A stretch of 64,000 nt of DNA from Rosellinia necatrix (GCA_021209875.1 JAGYVD010000008.1:496001-560000), one strand, 5' to 3'. Numbered from the stretch's first letter, positions 12,320 through 24,684 are shown. Numbers and translations: made by a program. Notes: generated by a model not told the origin, from the letters alone.

Positions 12320-13585
12320 GGCACTTCCTCCATTGGGTTGTACTGTTTCATCGACGGTTGTTTAGTGCAGTCGAAAAGCCCTCTCGGTCTAGATGTTGGT
12401 AATAAGATAACCGAGTTGAACGCTGACGCAATTATGCATGGGCCGATAAATGCCACAATCAAGCCTCCTTTCCTCCCTGCGTCCACTCAGCACGTCTAAA
12501 AAAACCTTGTCGTTTTATATCGCTATAGTATTTCAATAACCCTTTATAGGCCCCGGTTACATGATGAGTATTTTGTAAAGAAAAAAAAAAAATAAAAAGG
12601 AAAAAGGAAAAAGGAAAAGGATTAGGTAAACTTTGGGCTCCCACACCTCAGATAATGCTCAAACCCCTGCTGCGCTGGAGACATTTCGTCTTTTCATTCT
12701 AGGCGGGGTACTGATGTAGCCGATATTCATGCCATCACGGCCAAGCAGCGAGTATCCCTGTTGCAACCCCCCCGGTCCCCTGGCAAAGCGGCCAGATAAA
12801 AAGTGCAACGCCAATAGAGCAAAGGTGAACCTACCTATCTATAACTCCTGGTATCCTAGACTCCCAGGTGTTTGCTGTTTGCACGGGCGAGTGTCTGGCA
12901 TTATATATATACACGCAACGGAATGAGATGGGTTGGGGTTTGGGAGCAATGATTAATTTTTTAAGGCGCGCGTGGTTTTGCCGAAGAAGAGGAGGAGGAG
13001 GAGGAGGGGTGGTGATATCATGAATGTAAATATGTACATTTCATATTTCGATAACTAGGTAGGCCGAAAGGTGATTTTTTTTTTTTTTACCAATGGTTAT
13101 CGAAGTTCACCGGCCTTGTTATCGTTACATGACACATTGCCGTGGCCCGTGTAGGTTAATAAAGCCACACGAATGTTAAGAGGTTTGCATCCGGATCTAT
13201 GTGTATAAAACTTTTCCAGCATCAAAAATATTCACAGTTGAGCCCACCAAAGGGGGGGGGGTGCGAGCGGGGAGCATATCGATTTTGCACTGAAAAATCA
13301 AGTCTTTATTTCGTTTGTCAAGAGTTAAAAATAAAAAAAAAGCATAGACATCTAATGCCATTCTCGAGAGCCATTGGGAAACGCCGTTACTATTGCCCAT
13401 CCCCTTCCACGCCCCCAACGCCAATCAATGCATTTATCAATCGTCGCCACGGCCGTCAAAAAATTTCGCGGCTGCTATAAACTCCCCGGTAAACCCGTGA
13501 ATCCGTATACCGATACGATACACCTCTGCATCTGGAGCGGCAGAGGCAGAGGCGAAGTTTGACATAATGAAACGAGCGGAAGTCT
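11280..13585. other. Intergenic
   Basis: About 2.3 kb with no supported gene. Contents: a CA microsatellite (12267-12316), AAAAAGG units (12585-12620), a GAG run (12987-13005), a T run (13075-13088) and a G run (13253-13261). Open frames at 11834-12193 and 12073-12402 have no domain and the second runs straight through the CA repeat. Confidence 0.55.
12267..12316. repeat. (CA)n microsatellite
   Basis: Nearly perfect CA dinucleotide run with one CATACA interruption near its left end. Confidence 0.95.
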
Positions 13586-14751
13586 TTAGGCTTCACCCGC
13601 CTGTTTCTTTTTGGCTTCCTCGAATTCCTTCTGCTGGAGTTCAAATAGTTGCTCCATTGTCATGCCACTATCCTCGAATTTGTTGCCCCTCTTTTCGCGT
13701 ACCTATCACAATGTCAATAACCTTAACAGTGGGAAAGAGGGGAGAGGGTAATATGAGCTTACTCTTTGCGTCTCCTTATGATGAGCGGCCGCTTCAAGTA
13801 CTGCGGGAACATAATCACCAAAGCCGAGTGTGTCGAGGGCCTTGGTGATATGGTCGCATGCGATGGTCTTTTTGGCTTCCTTCTCCGAGATCTCATTGGC
13901 CTCAGATGATACGAGGGTGATAAACTCGACACAACATTCAATCAAGAGATCGCGGGCCTCCTTCGAGAACGATACTCCCGTTGAAGGCGGGAGGATCTCG
14001 CTGACTATTTTCTGCACAGTCGCTATATCGCAAGTTTAGCCCGAAAATGAATTCTCAATAGTGAATGGGCCGAGGCATACCTTTGGGCAAAGACAAGTCA
14101 TCATTACCTAATCAAATTTGCAGTTAGCGGATTGACCCCAGGCGGTGCCAGCACGGGCGGAATGAGAAAGGGCAAATGAGAGAATGTGTGAATTCTAGGC
14201 AATCAAATGACGCCCAAAACAGTGCATTCTCGTTTCTCGGTGTGTCATAAAAATAGAGCCAAGGGAGGGGATCTCCCTTTCAGACAAGGTGTTTATATAA
14301 GCGGGCGGACCAGATCTGTGAAAAACAAAACGGTGATGAAATTTGGCAGCATCTTCGGTGGCCGATCTGATGCGTCACCTCTGACAGATCTACTGACGTG
14401 ACATAAGGGCATTGTTGAGCGGTTGAGGGGATGATGATGGCGATGGTGCATTGCACCGCCACGGTCCCTGCCTTTCATACGTGTGTGAGGTGCTAAAAGA
14501 GACGCTTCGGCATCGAGGCATATAAAGCCCCCTGACGTTTGAAAACGTCGCTCGGATGAAATGACGTCTGGGGAATGAACCCAAGTAGGCCCGGCCCTCC
14601 AAAATTGAGCAGTGTCCATATTGCGACACCACACTTATAAATGCCTGCATCTCCGATTGATGCGAGAGTAGTGCGCATGAAGAAACGGTGCTCGGAAATG
14701 GCTTTTTGGATTGTTGTGTTGTCACCTACCTCCATATTCATGGTCCGACAT
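13586..14751 (-). CDS. NCB2: Negative cofactor 2 subunit beta (NC2-beta/Dr1)
   Basis: Histone-fold protein that pairs with NC2-alpha on TBP-bound promoters and represses or remodels pre-initiation complexes. Four exons on the minus strand: 14751-14730, 14107-14081, 14022-13763 and 13702-13586, giving 141 residues. The first two exons are tiny (22 and 27 nt). They supply 'MSDHEYGGNDDLSLPK' ahead of 'ATVQKIVSEILP', the classic Dr1 start. The histone fold runs to about residue 95 ('FSKEARDLLIECCVEFITLVSSEANEI' region, then 'DHITKALDTLGFGDYV'). The last exon gives 'VREKRGNKFEDSGMTMEQLFELQQKEF', the usual C-terminal helix. Introns 2 and 3 are 58 and 60 bp with GTATGC and GTAAGC donors. Intron 1 is 622 bp, far longer than any other intron here. 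Exon phases close exactly. Confidence 0.93.
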
Positions 14752-16240
14752 GATGAACTCGTATTTGAGAGAGCCGATGCCTCAGATAGGCCAGATAAAG
14801 TTGGGTGTAAGATTTAACAGGCTATCGCAGGGGGGGGGCGGGAGGGGAGGGAATGCTGGCGAGTTGGTTTCTGTGGCGAATGTTTACTCCCTGGATGACT
14901 GAAAGGATAGGTATGATGAAGAAGACTCGGTAACTCGAACCCACAGTCGCGCAATTATAAGAACAAGGGATGACTGTTTTCGTTGTACGCGGGCTGCGAA
15001 TGCAAAAAGACGTGAGGCTTACCGGGCATTTATATGCTAAATCAATACCTCCTTTAGGTACCAGGCTTCTCTATGCGCCAAGTGGGGCAGGTAACAGCAG
15101 CAGCCTATTAAGGCCCTGGTTTCCTTTCCTATCTAGGGTCTGCTACGACAGTGGCTAGAGCGAGAACCTACCTAGCGCCACAATGTGGCGGCACAACAAA
15201 AAACTACATCGGTTTCCACTATTAAAGGCGGCCTTCAAATTTTTTCTCCTTCAGTAACCTTCTTCATCTTGACACCATGCGACAACGAATCGCAAATTTC
15301 TTTCGTTATGTCGTCGACCAACGCGTCATCTCCGCCGGATGAGCGTCTCTGTTTTGTCTAGAAACATGAAATTCCTATTGTATTGGCGCAATGGAAGTAT
15401 CACGTCCCTGACACGCTAGTTCGACTGGCATTCGCATGCAACCCTCGTGATTTTAGGGACAGTTGGATCAACTGCTCCGGCGCCGCGCGCGGACAGTCTC
15501 TATTGGGCCATTATATAGCACTGTTGCTTGGCATAAGTTCATCTGCGCCATCTGCTGCGAGCAACTTTTGGTACGTCTTTGACCCACGTTTTTCCTTCCT
15601 TCCTTCCTTCCTCTTCAATGATGAGTCCATTGTCGCCCCAGTCTTACTTTGCCGAAGGCAACATGGTGATCGACACGTCAGCCAAACAGACATGACTGAT
15701 TTGAAGCTTGCGCACTCGTTTTTATTTGAAAATCGATGTTTGGATCCCTGCTAATGGCGCAAAAGTATTAGGCATAGTGAATTCCATGGCATGACGACTA
15801 TTTCTTCAGTAGCCATCTCTTGTCGAGCACCAAAATACCCATGACATCCAAAATGCCGCCGAATTTCGACAATGCATGACGGATCATGTGTTTTCTAACC
15901 TCGACTATGCGCCTCCATCGTAGACATTCATTCTGCTAGTATCTATGAGACTAATATAGAAGACGCTAGGGCCCGGGCTTGGTATCTGGGTGCTACTTCT
16001 ACCATTATCCCATCTATTGCTAGTGTTGCGTTACAAGGTATGGATGAACTCTCCTGTCACCATTCTCACTGCTTATGATGACCATGCTATACCCGAATAT
16101 CTAATGTAGAAAATATCAACGTCTTTTCATCTTTCGACTGAAGCACCAAAGTCCACGTTGCATCTATTGAACCACACTTTTTGGACATGGGCTAACGTTC
16201 CCTTCAGTCTTCAAACTCGAATGATGACAATATCTACTCT
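14752..16240. other. Intergenic
   Basis: About 1.5 kb between two minus-strand genes; promoter of NC2-beta on the left, 3' flank of the dehydrogenase on the right. A G run lies at 14830-14837 and a TTCC run at 15594-15611. No gene is supported; the 123-codon frame at 15383-15754 has no recognisable feature. Confidence 0.5.
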
Positions 16241-16932
16241 TTACTCGGGCTGGAAATGTGCCAGTTCCGGGGAATTCCACCTATCAATAGGTTAGTTTTA
16301 ACGTGGTTAGGTCAGGAAGGCATGTGACCCTACCTGTAGTGTTTGCCATTTAGAGTGCTCGTGGCCCCAATCGCTAGTTTGGCTATCACAGTACCCGGTT
16401 GGTTTGGGTTTAGTAGACGGCCACTCTCATGCTCGGCCACAAAACTCGCATGAACCTCAGGTGACATGCTGGCATGTCCCTCGTCCCTGATCTGTTTCTG
16501 CATCGCCGTGTCAACTTTGCCAGGCGAGACTATGACGCTGGTAATGGAAGGCTCTTCAACGGCCAGGTGGGCGCATAGATGGTTCAGAGCCGCCTTCGAT
16601 GTCCCGTAGGCCCCCCAACCTATGTAAGCGCTGGTGGAAGCGCCAGACGAGACGAAGATGACCCGACCGTTGGACTTGCGTAGCTCTGGGATGGATTCCT
16701 TGACCTATAATATAGGCTAGTTAGAATGAAATAGCACTTTATTCGCATCTCACTTCGCAATTTACCAATGCCAGTGCACTGAAGACGTTGACGTCAAATG
16801 CCCGCCTCCAGTCTTCCGCGCTAGACCCGGAGATCTTCGTAATGGGCGATAAAGAGCTATGGTTTATCACCAGCCCGTCAAGCCTGCCGAAGGCCTTCAA
16901 TGCCGAAGCCACAATCTTCGGCGCCACCTGCG

Positions 16933-16963
<31 letters not shown>

Positions 16964-17321
16964 CAGTAGTACCCTACTACGTAAACGTAAAACGGTTGAT
17001 GAATGAATGGGAAGAAGGGGGGGGAGAAGAAGGAAGAAGAGAGAAATAAAAAAAAAATATAAAAAAAAAAGGGGGAGGAGGAGGAGGTGGTGGGTGTAAG
17101 GTGAGTGTACGTACCTCCAGATCCGCGAGGTCGGCGCACATATAACGGACCGCGTCCCCATGTCCGTGCTCGTGCCCGTGCTCGTGCTCGGCCCCGAGCC
17201 CGCGCAGCCCGTCCTCGGTCCGCGCGACGACGAACACGCGGTGCGATTCCCGCAGCAGCGCCTGCGCGACGGCCAGTCCTAGACCGCGGCTCGCGCCCGT
17301 CACGATGAAGGTTTTCGACAT
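16241..17321 (-). CDS. Short-chain dehydrogenase/reductase
   Basis: NAD(P)-dependent oxidoreductase of the classical SDR family, predicted cytosolic; the substrate cannot be read from sequence. Four exons on the minus strand: 17321-17115, 16927-16766, 16704-16334 and 16280-16241; 259 residues. The cofactor loop is 'TGASRGLG' at residues 8-15. The catalytic set fits Ser143 ('FVSSGAS'), Tyr156 and Lys160 ('YGTSK'). 'VSPGKVDT' follows as the usual PG motif. The last exon adds 'WNSPELAHFQPE', an end I associate with fungal relatives of yeast YIR035C. Introns are 187, 61 and 53 bp; the first holds a TACA microsatellite and purine runs. Oddities: a His-Gly-Glu repeat ('EHEHGHEHGHGD', residues ~45-56) in a surface loop, and exon 1 is much more GC-rich than exon 3. 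Confidence 0.9.
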
Positions 17322-17481
17322 TTCTTTTTTTTTTTTTTTTTTTTGGCTCCTTTTGTATACAGGCAGGTAGGAGGGAGAGGGAGGGAGAGACAGAGAGAGA
17401 GAGGTGGCGGTCGATCGATTTTTGTTAAATGGTGATGGTGGTTAGAGCAAAAGGGTGAATTGGGGCTAAGATAGATATGTA

Positions 17482-17521
17482 AGTAGGTAGGTTAAGGTAG
17501 GTAGGTAGGTAGGTAGGTAGG
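17482..17521. repeat. AGGT tetranucleotide tract
   Basis: Consecutive TAGG/AGGT units with one AAGG break. It is one of several such tracts scattered through the spacers of this window. Confidence 0.9.
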
Positions 17522-19715
17522 CTAGCGAGTAAGTGAGGTGTTGGATGCGAGGAAAATTGTTCCCTGCTTGGTTTACTCGACGTGGTCGGTCGGTAGGTAG
17601 AGAAAGGGTGCTGTGGGAGGTTGTTGGGTGGGAGTGGTTAGAGAGGTTGTTGGTGGGGTTTCGTGGAAGTGAGGGGCACGACATCATCGTTTTTTTTTTT
17701 TGGATGCACGTCAAGTTTAAGGTTGTTTGTTAACAAAATATCTCGTCTTTATGCATTCATCAATATCGCATCTAAAATGGACGCTGTTAAGATAGACCTT
17801 GACGTACTTAGTTACTGAACTTCAGGTTTATTACTCAATTACTAAGTCGTAAAGCGTTTTTTTTTTTTCCCTTTCTTTTTCTTTTCCTCCCTCTCATCTC
17901 TCCATCACACTTATATATTTTCTATCGCAATTAGAGACATCACCTTAGTCACTCATGTGTGTGAGACAACAAACCCGTGCCCTTTAGTCCTCCGTCTAAA
18001 TTGGGATAAGACAACCGCAGTCAGTTACTGCCTCGTGGATTTGCGCGCCCCATTAAGCGTGTGTTCTTCTTTACCAACTGTTGTCCATGGGAGAACGCCC
18101 CTGGCAAGAATGCGAAGTCATGGCAAGCCACAATCACGCTTATATCTGCTTATTCTAAAAAAAAAGGTCTAAAGGCTGTCACGGTGATTGACGCGTATAG
18201 AAATTAAATTACCTGTCAAAAAACAAAACCGTAGGGGTTTGTTTGGAGGACAGATTATCCGCCTCCCAAGATGTCATCACACAATCACCCAAAGCAGCAC
18301 TTTGTTCAGTGTCGATCAGGGGTATCGTATGCGGAGACGAGCCAAATAAGGGCCACGAGCAAAAAGAAATCTTGTGCTGCTTACTGGCCCAGGGGGGATC
18401 AACCGAGACAAAGTGCTCGGGAGTGTTAATCCGTCAGGGCCACATGACATCAGTTCACATTAGGTGAGCCGTATTATGATGTTCATCACAGAGGCTAGAC
18501 ACCCCTTGCTTCCCTTGACATCTGATAAGGGTATGAGATGAGTGCCACAAGAATGTGAGCCAGCCTGGGGACGCGCTGTTGGCATGGTCGTTTTGTCGAT
18601 CCGTGAATGGCGCGTGCTTCTCCGATCGCGAGGGGGGCAGGGCGCCATGTCTACAGTTCAAAACGTATTACAAGCAACCCCCCACATACATATATCCCCC
18701 TCGTCACCCGTCACATCTTGCGCTACAGAACCCAATTGGCGGCGCAATCGAGAAGGCTTGAATATTGAACGGCATCTATACCCGGGAAGGGTTAGATCGA
18801 GGACAGGCTGAGACATGTCAGCGTTGAGGCCAGGCGCTCGGGAGATTGGAACCAGAAGTACCGAATCCGTCTCGCCGGGCTTGAGGTGTGACCCAAGCTT
18901 AGGTAGGGCTGGCTTGACCTGGAGCCGTGCGGCGGCGTCCGGATGGCGTGGGCGGGCGTGCGTGCGGATGCGGGAATGGTGGTGATGGGGATTTTTCTTC
19001 TTGGGAGGGATTATCTAACGTCGGTTACACCTGTAGGAGCCACTCAATTACTCTGCTGCACTCTACAAGGCTAACTATTTTGATACAAGCCGTCTGATGT
19101 GATGAGAAATCCATAACGCGGAAACGACTCATCGGCGAGGCTGTCATCGTAAAAGGCTTATCGGGGTTACCTCAGACGGCGGCTTCATGGGTATATGCGC
19201 CCTCGTCTGTTCTCAAGGGTCACTACCTCACCGGGGTTGAAGTAGGCATGCAGGTTTTCACGTGGGCAGCATAGTGTACGTGTATATTCAAGGCGAAGAT
19301 TGTAGGGGGGGTGGAAATATCCATCGATAAAGAAAACGATTAAACTTTCAAATTGGTATCTCTGATCCGGGTTTCCTATCCCATTCACGCCGGCCCGGAT
19401 GCAAAAAAAAAAAAACCCTAACAGATTACAAAGTGCAACCTGCATGTATGGCCACAAAAAAAAAAAAAAAAAGAATTGCGCGATGATGGTGGTACAACAG
19501 AAAGTTGGTCTCCAAAAATGACCCGAGAAATTCCGTTTGTGTAGCCCACCCAAGAACCATAAAACCGCCTTGCCGTCGCGCCTGACCAATGCTAACCTAG
19601 GAAAAGAAAAACGTAATTCGTAAATGATTCGTGCGATAGAGGGTAGTACATTTTAGTTGGATAGTAAAAAGAATTGATTAAAGATCGTATTGGTGTGATT
19701 ATGAGTCGGTATGAC

Positions 19716-19768
19716 GTGTGTGTGCGTGTGCGTGTGCGTGTGTGTGCGTGTGTGTGTGTGTGTGTGTG
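19716..19768. repeat. (GT)n/(GC)n microsatellite
   Basis: GT dinucleotide run with regular GTGC interruptions, about 90 bases beyond the stop of the minus-strand gene at 19860. Confidence 0.95.
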
Positions 19769-19859
19769 AATGCGTCGCTAGGGTTGTTAAAAATAAAATA
19801 AAATAAAATAAAAAAAGCGAAATTATTAAGAAAGGAGGAACCAATCCGACTGGTCGCTT

Positions 19860-20495
19860 TTACTCGGGTAGTTCGAAGTGTTGGTGTTGGAATTGCTCAT
19901 CTTGCTCACTGAGGTGGAAGACGATGCCTTGACGCTTCCACGCCCCACGCTTGATGAAAACGTCGGTGTCGTCCATCCAGTCGGCGTTTCGTCGGCGGGG
20001 TACATCAGGCCGGGTGGGCGATGACGCCAATGACGAAGAATTGGACGAAGAAGGCTCTGATAAACCAGGTGGGATGGTCTGCCAATCCTTCAGTGGCCAC
20101 TGGGAGTCCTGGTCATATTGGTATGGCCTTGCCGTCGACCCCTCGAAGTAGCAGTTTTTGCCCTTGATCGGCGAGTACTCGGTCATGTCTTGGATGTGGT
20201 CATCGGCATAGCGTGTCTGATCGAAGAAGCGGGATTCGCGCTCTTCGTCTTCCTGGTACCGCGCCATGTCATACTGGGGCATGTGTGGCGATGTGTTGAA
20301 ACTCAGTGGGGGATGGAGAGAAAGAGGATTGAAGCGGTCGAGCCGGCGACGATGCGAGTCGTCCTCGGAGGCGTGAGAGATGGTGCTAGATGAGCTCCAT
20401 TTGCGTACGTGGGTTTGCTCCTCCGGGCTGTGCGGCTTGCAGAAGCTGCCCTTCGACTTCTTGTGGAAAAGAGATGACTTGGAGAGATGTGTCAT
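19860..20495 (-). CDS. Hypothetical protein, 211 aa, single exon
   Basis: No named domain recognised. One uninterrupted exon on the minus strand from ATG at 20495. The N-terminus is basic and Ser-rich ('MTHLSKSSLFHKKSKGSFC'). The middle is rich in Asp, Tyr and Arg. The C-terminus is the most structured part: 'RRRNADWMDDTDVFIKRGAWKRQGI' region, then 'VFHLSEQDEQFQHQHFELPE'. The 'D.FIKRG.WKRRGI.F' style ending resembles unnamed conserved Sordariomycete proteins I have seen, so I treat it as real. No signal peptide or transmembrane segment. TA-rich repeats (20555-20595) lie in the promoter. An antisense frame of 91 codons overlaps and is not favoured. Confidence 0.7.
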   Translation of the reverse strand: MTHLSKSSLFHKKSKGSFCKPHSPEEQTHVRKWSSSSTISHASEDDSHRRRLDRFNPLSLHPPLSFNTSPHMPQYDMARYQEDEERESRFFDQTRYADDHIQDMTEYSPIKGKNCYFEGSTARPYQYDQDSQWPLKDWQTIPPGLSEPSSSNSSSLASSPTRPDVPRRRNADWMDDTDVFIKRGAWKRQGIVFHLSEQDEQFQHQHFELPE

Positions 20496-23400
20496 TGTGA
20501 TTAATGGTGGCCAAACCGCCGAGGGTACGACGACTGGACGACTGAAGCGAAGGTATTGATATATATAGATATATATAATATATATATATATCTCTTTGTG
20601 GCTGTAGGGTGATGTATTCGTGATTATGTATACTGTTCCAGGTAAATAGTCTCAGTGGGTGGAGAAGAAGATTTCAGGAACCTGGATGTAGATGGCGGAG
20701 GTCCAACGATTATATCTATAAGGCCACGGGACGGAGATGGGCTATTATTAATCTGTAAGTCGAACCAGGACATGTCTGCAGGAACTAGTAGTCGATCCGG
20801 GACCAAGGTACGAGAGGTGCGGGACTGGTGCCTTGCATAATAGCTTCGAACACCACTCTCCGGGAGGGGGGGGGGGGGAGGGTTTAACACTGGGTGGTTA
20901 ATTCTGGGTGGGAGGGGAAAAGTACATAGGTAGTTAGTTAGGCGGACGGGATGGTGTCGAGCAGGGTAAATGCTGACGGTGATAAAGTATACTTACCAAA
21001 GCACCAAAGCACCATCTACGTAAGCTTTACGATTTCCCCTGGTGAGTCCTCGATGGGGACGGTGTGCGTCATTGTTAGTGCAAATCGAGAGGTGCTAGTG
21101 GCGCGCTGCCGATGAGCTGCGGCTGGCTGGATTCGGGCAACCAGGAGCATATCTCATCAAAGTTGGACCGCGTGTCTCGAACGCTTGGCTCGTCCCCTCT
21201 ATGTGGACCCATCCAACATGGCAATCTATCTATGCCATCTAGGCAGTATCTAGGCACCATCTAGGCGGTATCAGGGCAAGTTTTAATTATGGTGCCGGCA
21301 TTCTTGTTCCTCCACTAATCGCTAATTACCAAAGTACCTCCAATAGTCCCGCATTACTGCTGGGGAATAGCTGTTATGTACCTGAACGACGGAGGTATGA
21401 ATAGAAGCTTGAAGTGCGCTAACTATGGGAACATACAGCCGCACCTGGGTCGGTACTTTTGGTGCCAAACCCGAGTCCATACGGATCCGAGTTGACCGGA
21501 ACCGGCTATAGGTAGGTATTCATTGTCATCCGACTCAGTTCAACGTTTCCTGTCCCGCAGATCATCACTTGTTAATTCCACTTATTAATATATTCGGATG
21601 GGCCCATGGTCACAACGTCGAAGCATGCGAAATCTATTCCTCTTCGCTGTCGATGCATTCGGTTGATGCATCATCCAACCTTGCTCTCTAGGTAGGCTGG
21701 CCTCTCTCTCTCTCTCTCTGGCTGGTGGAATGGATGTGTTCTCGACCACTTTGCCTGCCCTGTCGTGTGGCTTTGTTTCTCCTTGGCAGGCCCGGATACT
21801 TGGGAAACCCCCTCCCTAGTCACAATGACCGCATGACCACATGACCCCAAAGACCAACAGGCTAGGTCGCATCCATCATAACCTCATCCCACCAGTATGG
21901 TAGGGAGATCATGCTGATCCCTGTTGATGGGTCGCTGTGGTTGGGTCGCTGTGGGGATGATCCGAGCCTGTTCTGGAGCCTGTTTAACCTGCCTGGCTGC
22001 GACCTCGACACTATTTGCCCGCCGCTTCCGCCGTCGAGATCGGTCGTGATGGGCTCGTCGGACTGAACGGGGTCTCGCTACAGAAAGGCACAGGCATGGA
22101 CGGCCCTCTGTTTCGAAACACGTCGCAGCCGGCTATCTTGGCGCTGATGACAAAATCAACACACAATTCATGCTGCGACCGACGCACAAGGAATTCCGTA
22201 GGGCAGATGCAGAGTGCGGAACCATGCAGATGATTTACGCATTTCAGGTCATAAGCATACACTACAAGCATACACTACAAGCACACGCACGCCTTCCCTT
22301 CCCCCCCCCTCCCCTCCCCCCAACCCCGGCGCGGTGACGGGCTGAAACGCCTGACTACATAGCCATTCCCTCATACGGCTGGGCTGGGCGGAAAGAGAGG
22401 GGAGAAGGGGGGTGAGGGGACCGAATAACGTAGCGTGGCCCTGCTGATGTCAGACGATTGTCATTGATGAGCAGTCCGGATAATCATCGCTCGCTCTAGC
22501 ATCCACTGGCAATCGCCGACATTCCGAGTTCCCGCACCAGGAACCCGCACGTCGCTTGATCTCGCTGGTCCATAAAAAGGCGAGATGGGCAAGGTGTTGC
22601 GCCGGAGCTCTTATCCCTAGTTGGTACCCGAGCAACAAACCCGTCTTTGAGAGTTTGCTAGCTCGGCCGTAGTGAAGTTAAAAATACTCTTTGGGCTGAA
22701 CTAAATGATGGGGTGCAGAGAGGACGGCCTGGGGGACGGACGGGTGGGGAAACCTAGGTTAATCATCAATCAGCGGATAACACCAGGCTCTAGATTTAGT
22801 TAGGTATCTTCCTACGTACCTGGGTGAGTGCACTACCTACTTACCTCTTACATACTTACACTACATATATGTACCTGTGCTACCCGGATATGTATTACCT
22901 CGGTACCCTATGTGCTCGAAATAGAGATCCTGGTCCTTTCCAGTCAGTCAGTCAGTCCTGCACATAATAAAACGTGGATAAGCTGGGAAAAAAAAAGAAA
23001 ATAAGGTCTTACCCTCCTTATCGTTGTAGATTAAAAGAAAAGTTGTGTAATCAACTGACATGCATAAGGCTGTCCAAACAGAATCGTCGAGAACCGAGGG
23101 TTTTTTTTTTTTTTTTTTAGGCTCATAGGCTCTTTACATAAGATAAACTCGAATCCTATTGGTGGATGGCGTTTGTCGCTACGATCGGGCCAGACTCATC
23201 ATTGCCGACATATCCATTCAGTGCCCAATACGCCGCATCGCAAGCGTTGCGCGAGGCTGATCTTAGGGTTGGGTACGAGTCAGTATGTGTGCATTAGAGT
23301 AGAGATTCAATGGTGGGAGGACGTCTTCGGGAGCGAGGGACGCGGATCGCCCGCCTTAAAAAAAAAAAACGTTCATGATTCAGGAGAGCTATCTTGTCCT

Positions 23401-24264
23401 AACTATCTAAGTTGGATGATGGCCAGATTGTGGCATGATCTGGCCATCTAGTAGACTCTAAATATATGCAGCAGGTGCACAAGCGTACGCAAAACAGAGC
23501 TCTCTGCGGTTTTTTTTTTTTTTGGTGGGGGGAACCGGCGATATTAGATGTAGCAAAAGAGAATCTAATACGCCTAGTGATATTTTTATCAGGATGGCTC
23601 AGGACGAGCAATGGTACCCGTTACCAAGCCAACTATCCCCCCCAGAAGCACCTAAACAAAGTTTTATGCGACATAATCCAGAGCCCGCCGATGTGGGCTA
23701 AGGAGGGATGGCTATATGATAAAAATAGAGTAGTAGTAACATCACCGGTATACGCGTACTGTAGATCGCTTGTGCCGTGATGGACACGTGAAATCTTTGA
23801 AGCGTAAAAGCTCTCTCCCCCCCTATTTGGAGATCGAAACCTCGGCATTGAAAGACGGAAGCACGGGGTACGGCCTACCGGGCGCTTGTGTTCTTGTTTG
23901 ACAACCCCTGAGCTTGTTGCGAGTAGCTCACACGGGCACCCCCCGGCGTGAGCTACTCTTGCCAATACTATGGAGGTAATCCGCCTGTGTAGTGATTTGG
24001 GCTGGGTGGTAGGTGCTTTTTTTTTTTTTTGGGATCGGCAAGACGTGGCTGGTGGCGTTTAGAATAATGCTTGTACGTAGGTAGAAAGCAATGCTGTGTA
24101 TCGGAGTAACCATGCCCCTCTCGTAGGTAACCGCACCATGAAATCATGATAGCGCCATTGCCCATAAAGCACGAGTCAAGCGGGGCCAATGCTCCGGGTA
24201 AGGAGTTTGGCCTTTCGGTTTTAAGGCATTGTGCGTTTTCCGAGGTTAAGATACGCGACACGGG
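20496..24264. other. Long gene-poor spacer
   Basis: About 3.8 kb without a supported gene, the largest featureless spacer on this side of the window. It contains ATATATA runs (20555-20595), a G run (20868-20878), CT repeats (21702-21719), C runs (22300-22320), T runs at 23100-23119, 23512-23523 and 24018-24030, an A run at 23359-23369, and TACCTAC-type motifs (22800-22900). The 20624-20890 minus frame is proline-rich with no homolog I recognise. A small or non-coding gene could be missed. Confidence 0.5.
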
Positions 24265-24684
24265 CTATAGGATGCCGTCGGTCTCTCCCGGAAGTCTCTT
24301 GACGCGCTTTTGCTCCCAATCGTCGAGATCTTTCGCAGCCAGCCTCTACGAACGGGCATCTCATGTCAGCGGTTTACGATTCCGGCGCGCCCATATGGGA
24401 ATCCTTAAATCCTTACATAGTACTCGTCTTTCATGTTCACCTTTCGGCCCCCCTTGCCGACACCCAGCTCCTCGTCTCGAGTGAGTTGTCGGACTTTCCG
24501 GTCATGGCGTTCGTAGCGGACGGCGGTTGCGGGCGTGAGGACGAAAGACCCGGCTACCATGATAGTGATGAAAGGTAGTCCGAAGAGGAGGAATGGATGT
24601 TTGGCCATCATGGCACGATATTTGGCAGCAAAGGAGTTTGCGTCGGCAGCGCCCCCGATACTTCTTAGATTGGAAAACAGCCAT
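24265..24684 (-). CDS. COX16: Cytochrome c oxidase assembly protein Cox16 (apparent +1 frameshift)
   Basis: Mitochondrial inner-membrane protein needed to build complex IV, acting with Cox1/Cox2 assembly. Two exons on the minus strand, 24684-24417 and 24345-24265, with a 71-bp intron (GTAAGG...TAG). 'MAVFQSKKYRG' opens the gene. 'AADANSFAAKYRAMMAKHPF', the transmembrane segment 'LLFGLPFITIMVAGSF' and 'TPATAVRYERHDRKV' follow in a second frame. Exon 2 gives 'RLAAKDLDDWEQKRVKRLPG' and 'ETDGIL', the canonical Cox16 end. The frames meet at a run of five G on the coding strand (C at 24652-24656). Exon 1 is 268 nt; one base fewer would restore both the frame and the exact splice phase, and would give 115 residues, normal for Cox16. 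All later motifs are intact, so an assembly error or very recent mutation is likelier than an old pseudogene. Confidence 0.88.

Larger units (their letters stand above)
17322..19859. other. Intergenic
   Basis: About 2.5 kb without a supported gene. The T run at 17324-17344 abuts the dehydrogenase start. GAGA runs lie at 17385-17405, an AGGT tract at 17482-17521, T runs near 17690 and 17860, A runs near 19405 and 19455, and a GT microsatellite at 19716-19768. The 134-codon minus frame at 19185-19589 is interrupted by the two A runs read as Phe and looks spurious. Confidence 0.5.

Noticed and set aside
14930..14960. TTCGAGT T-loop-like word on the minus strand, considered as a tRNA
   Set aside because: The flanking bases do not form a five-pair T stem, and no anticodon or D arm is in place.
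19185..19589. 134-codon minus frame with two hydrophobic stretches
   Set aside because: The hydrophobic stretches are A runs read in antisense as Phe; the rest shows no pattern.
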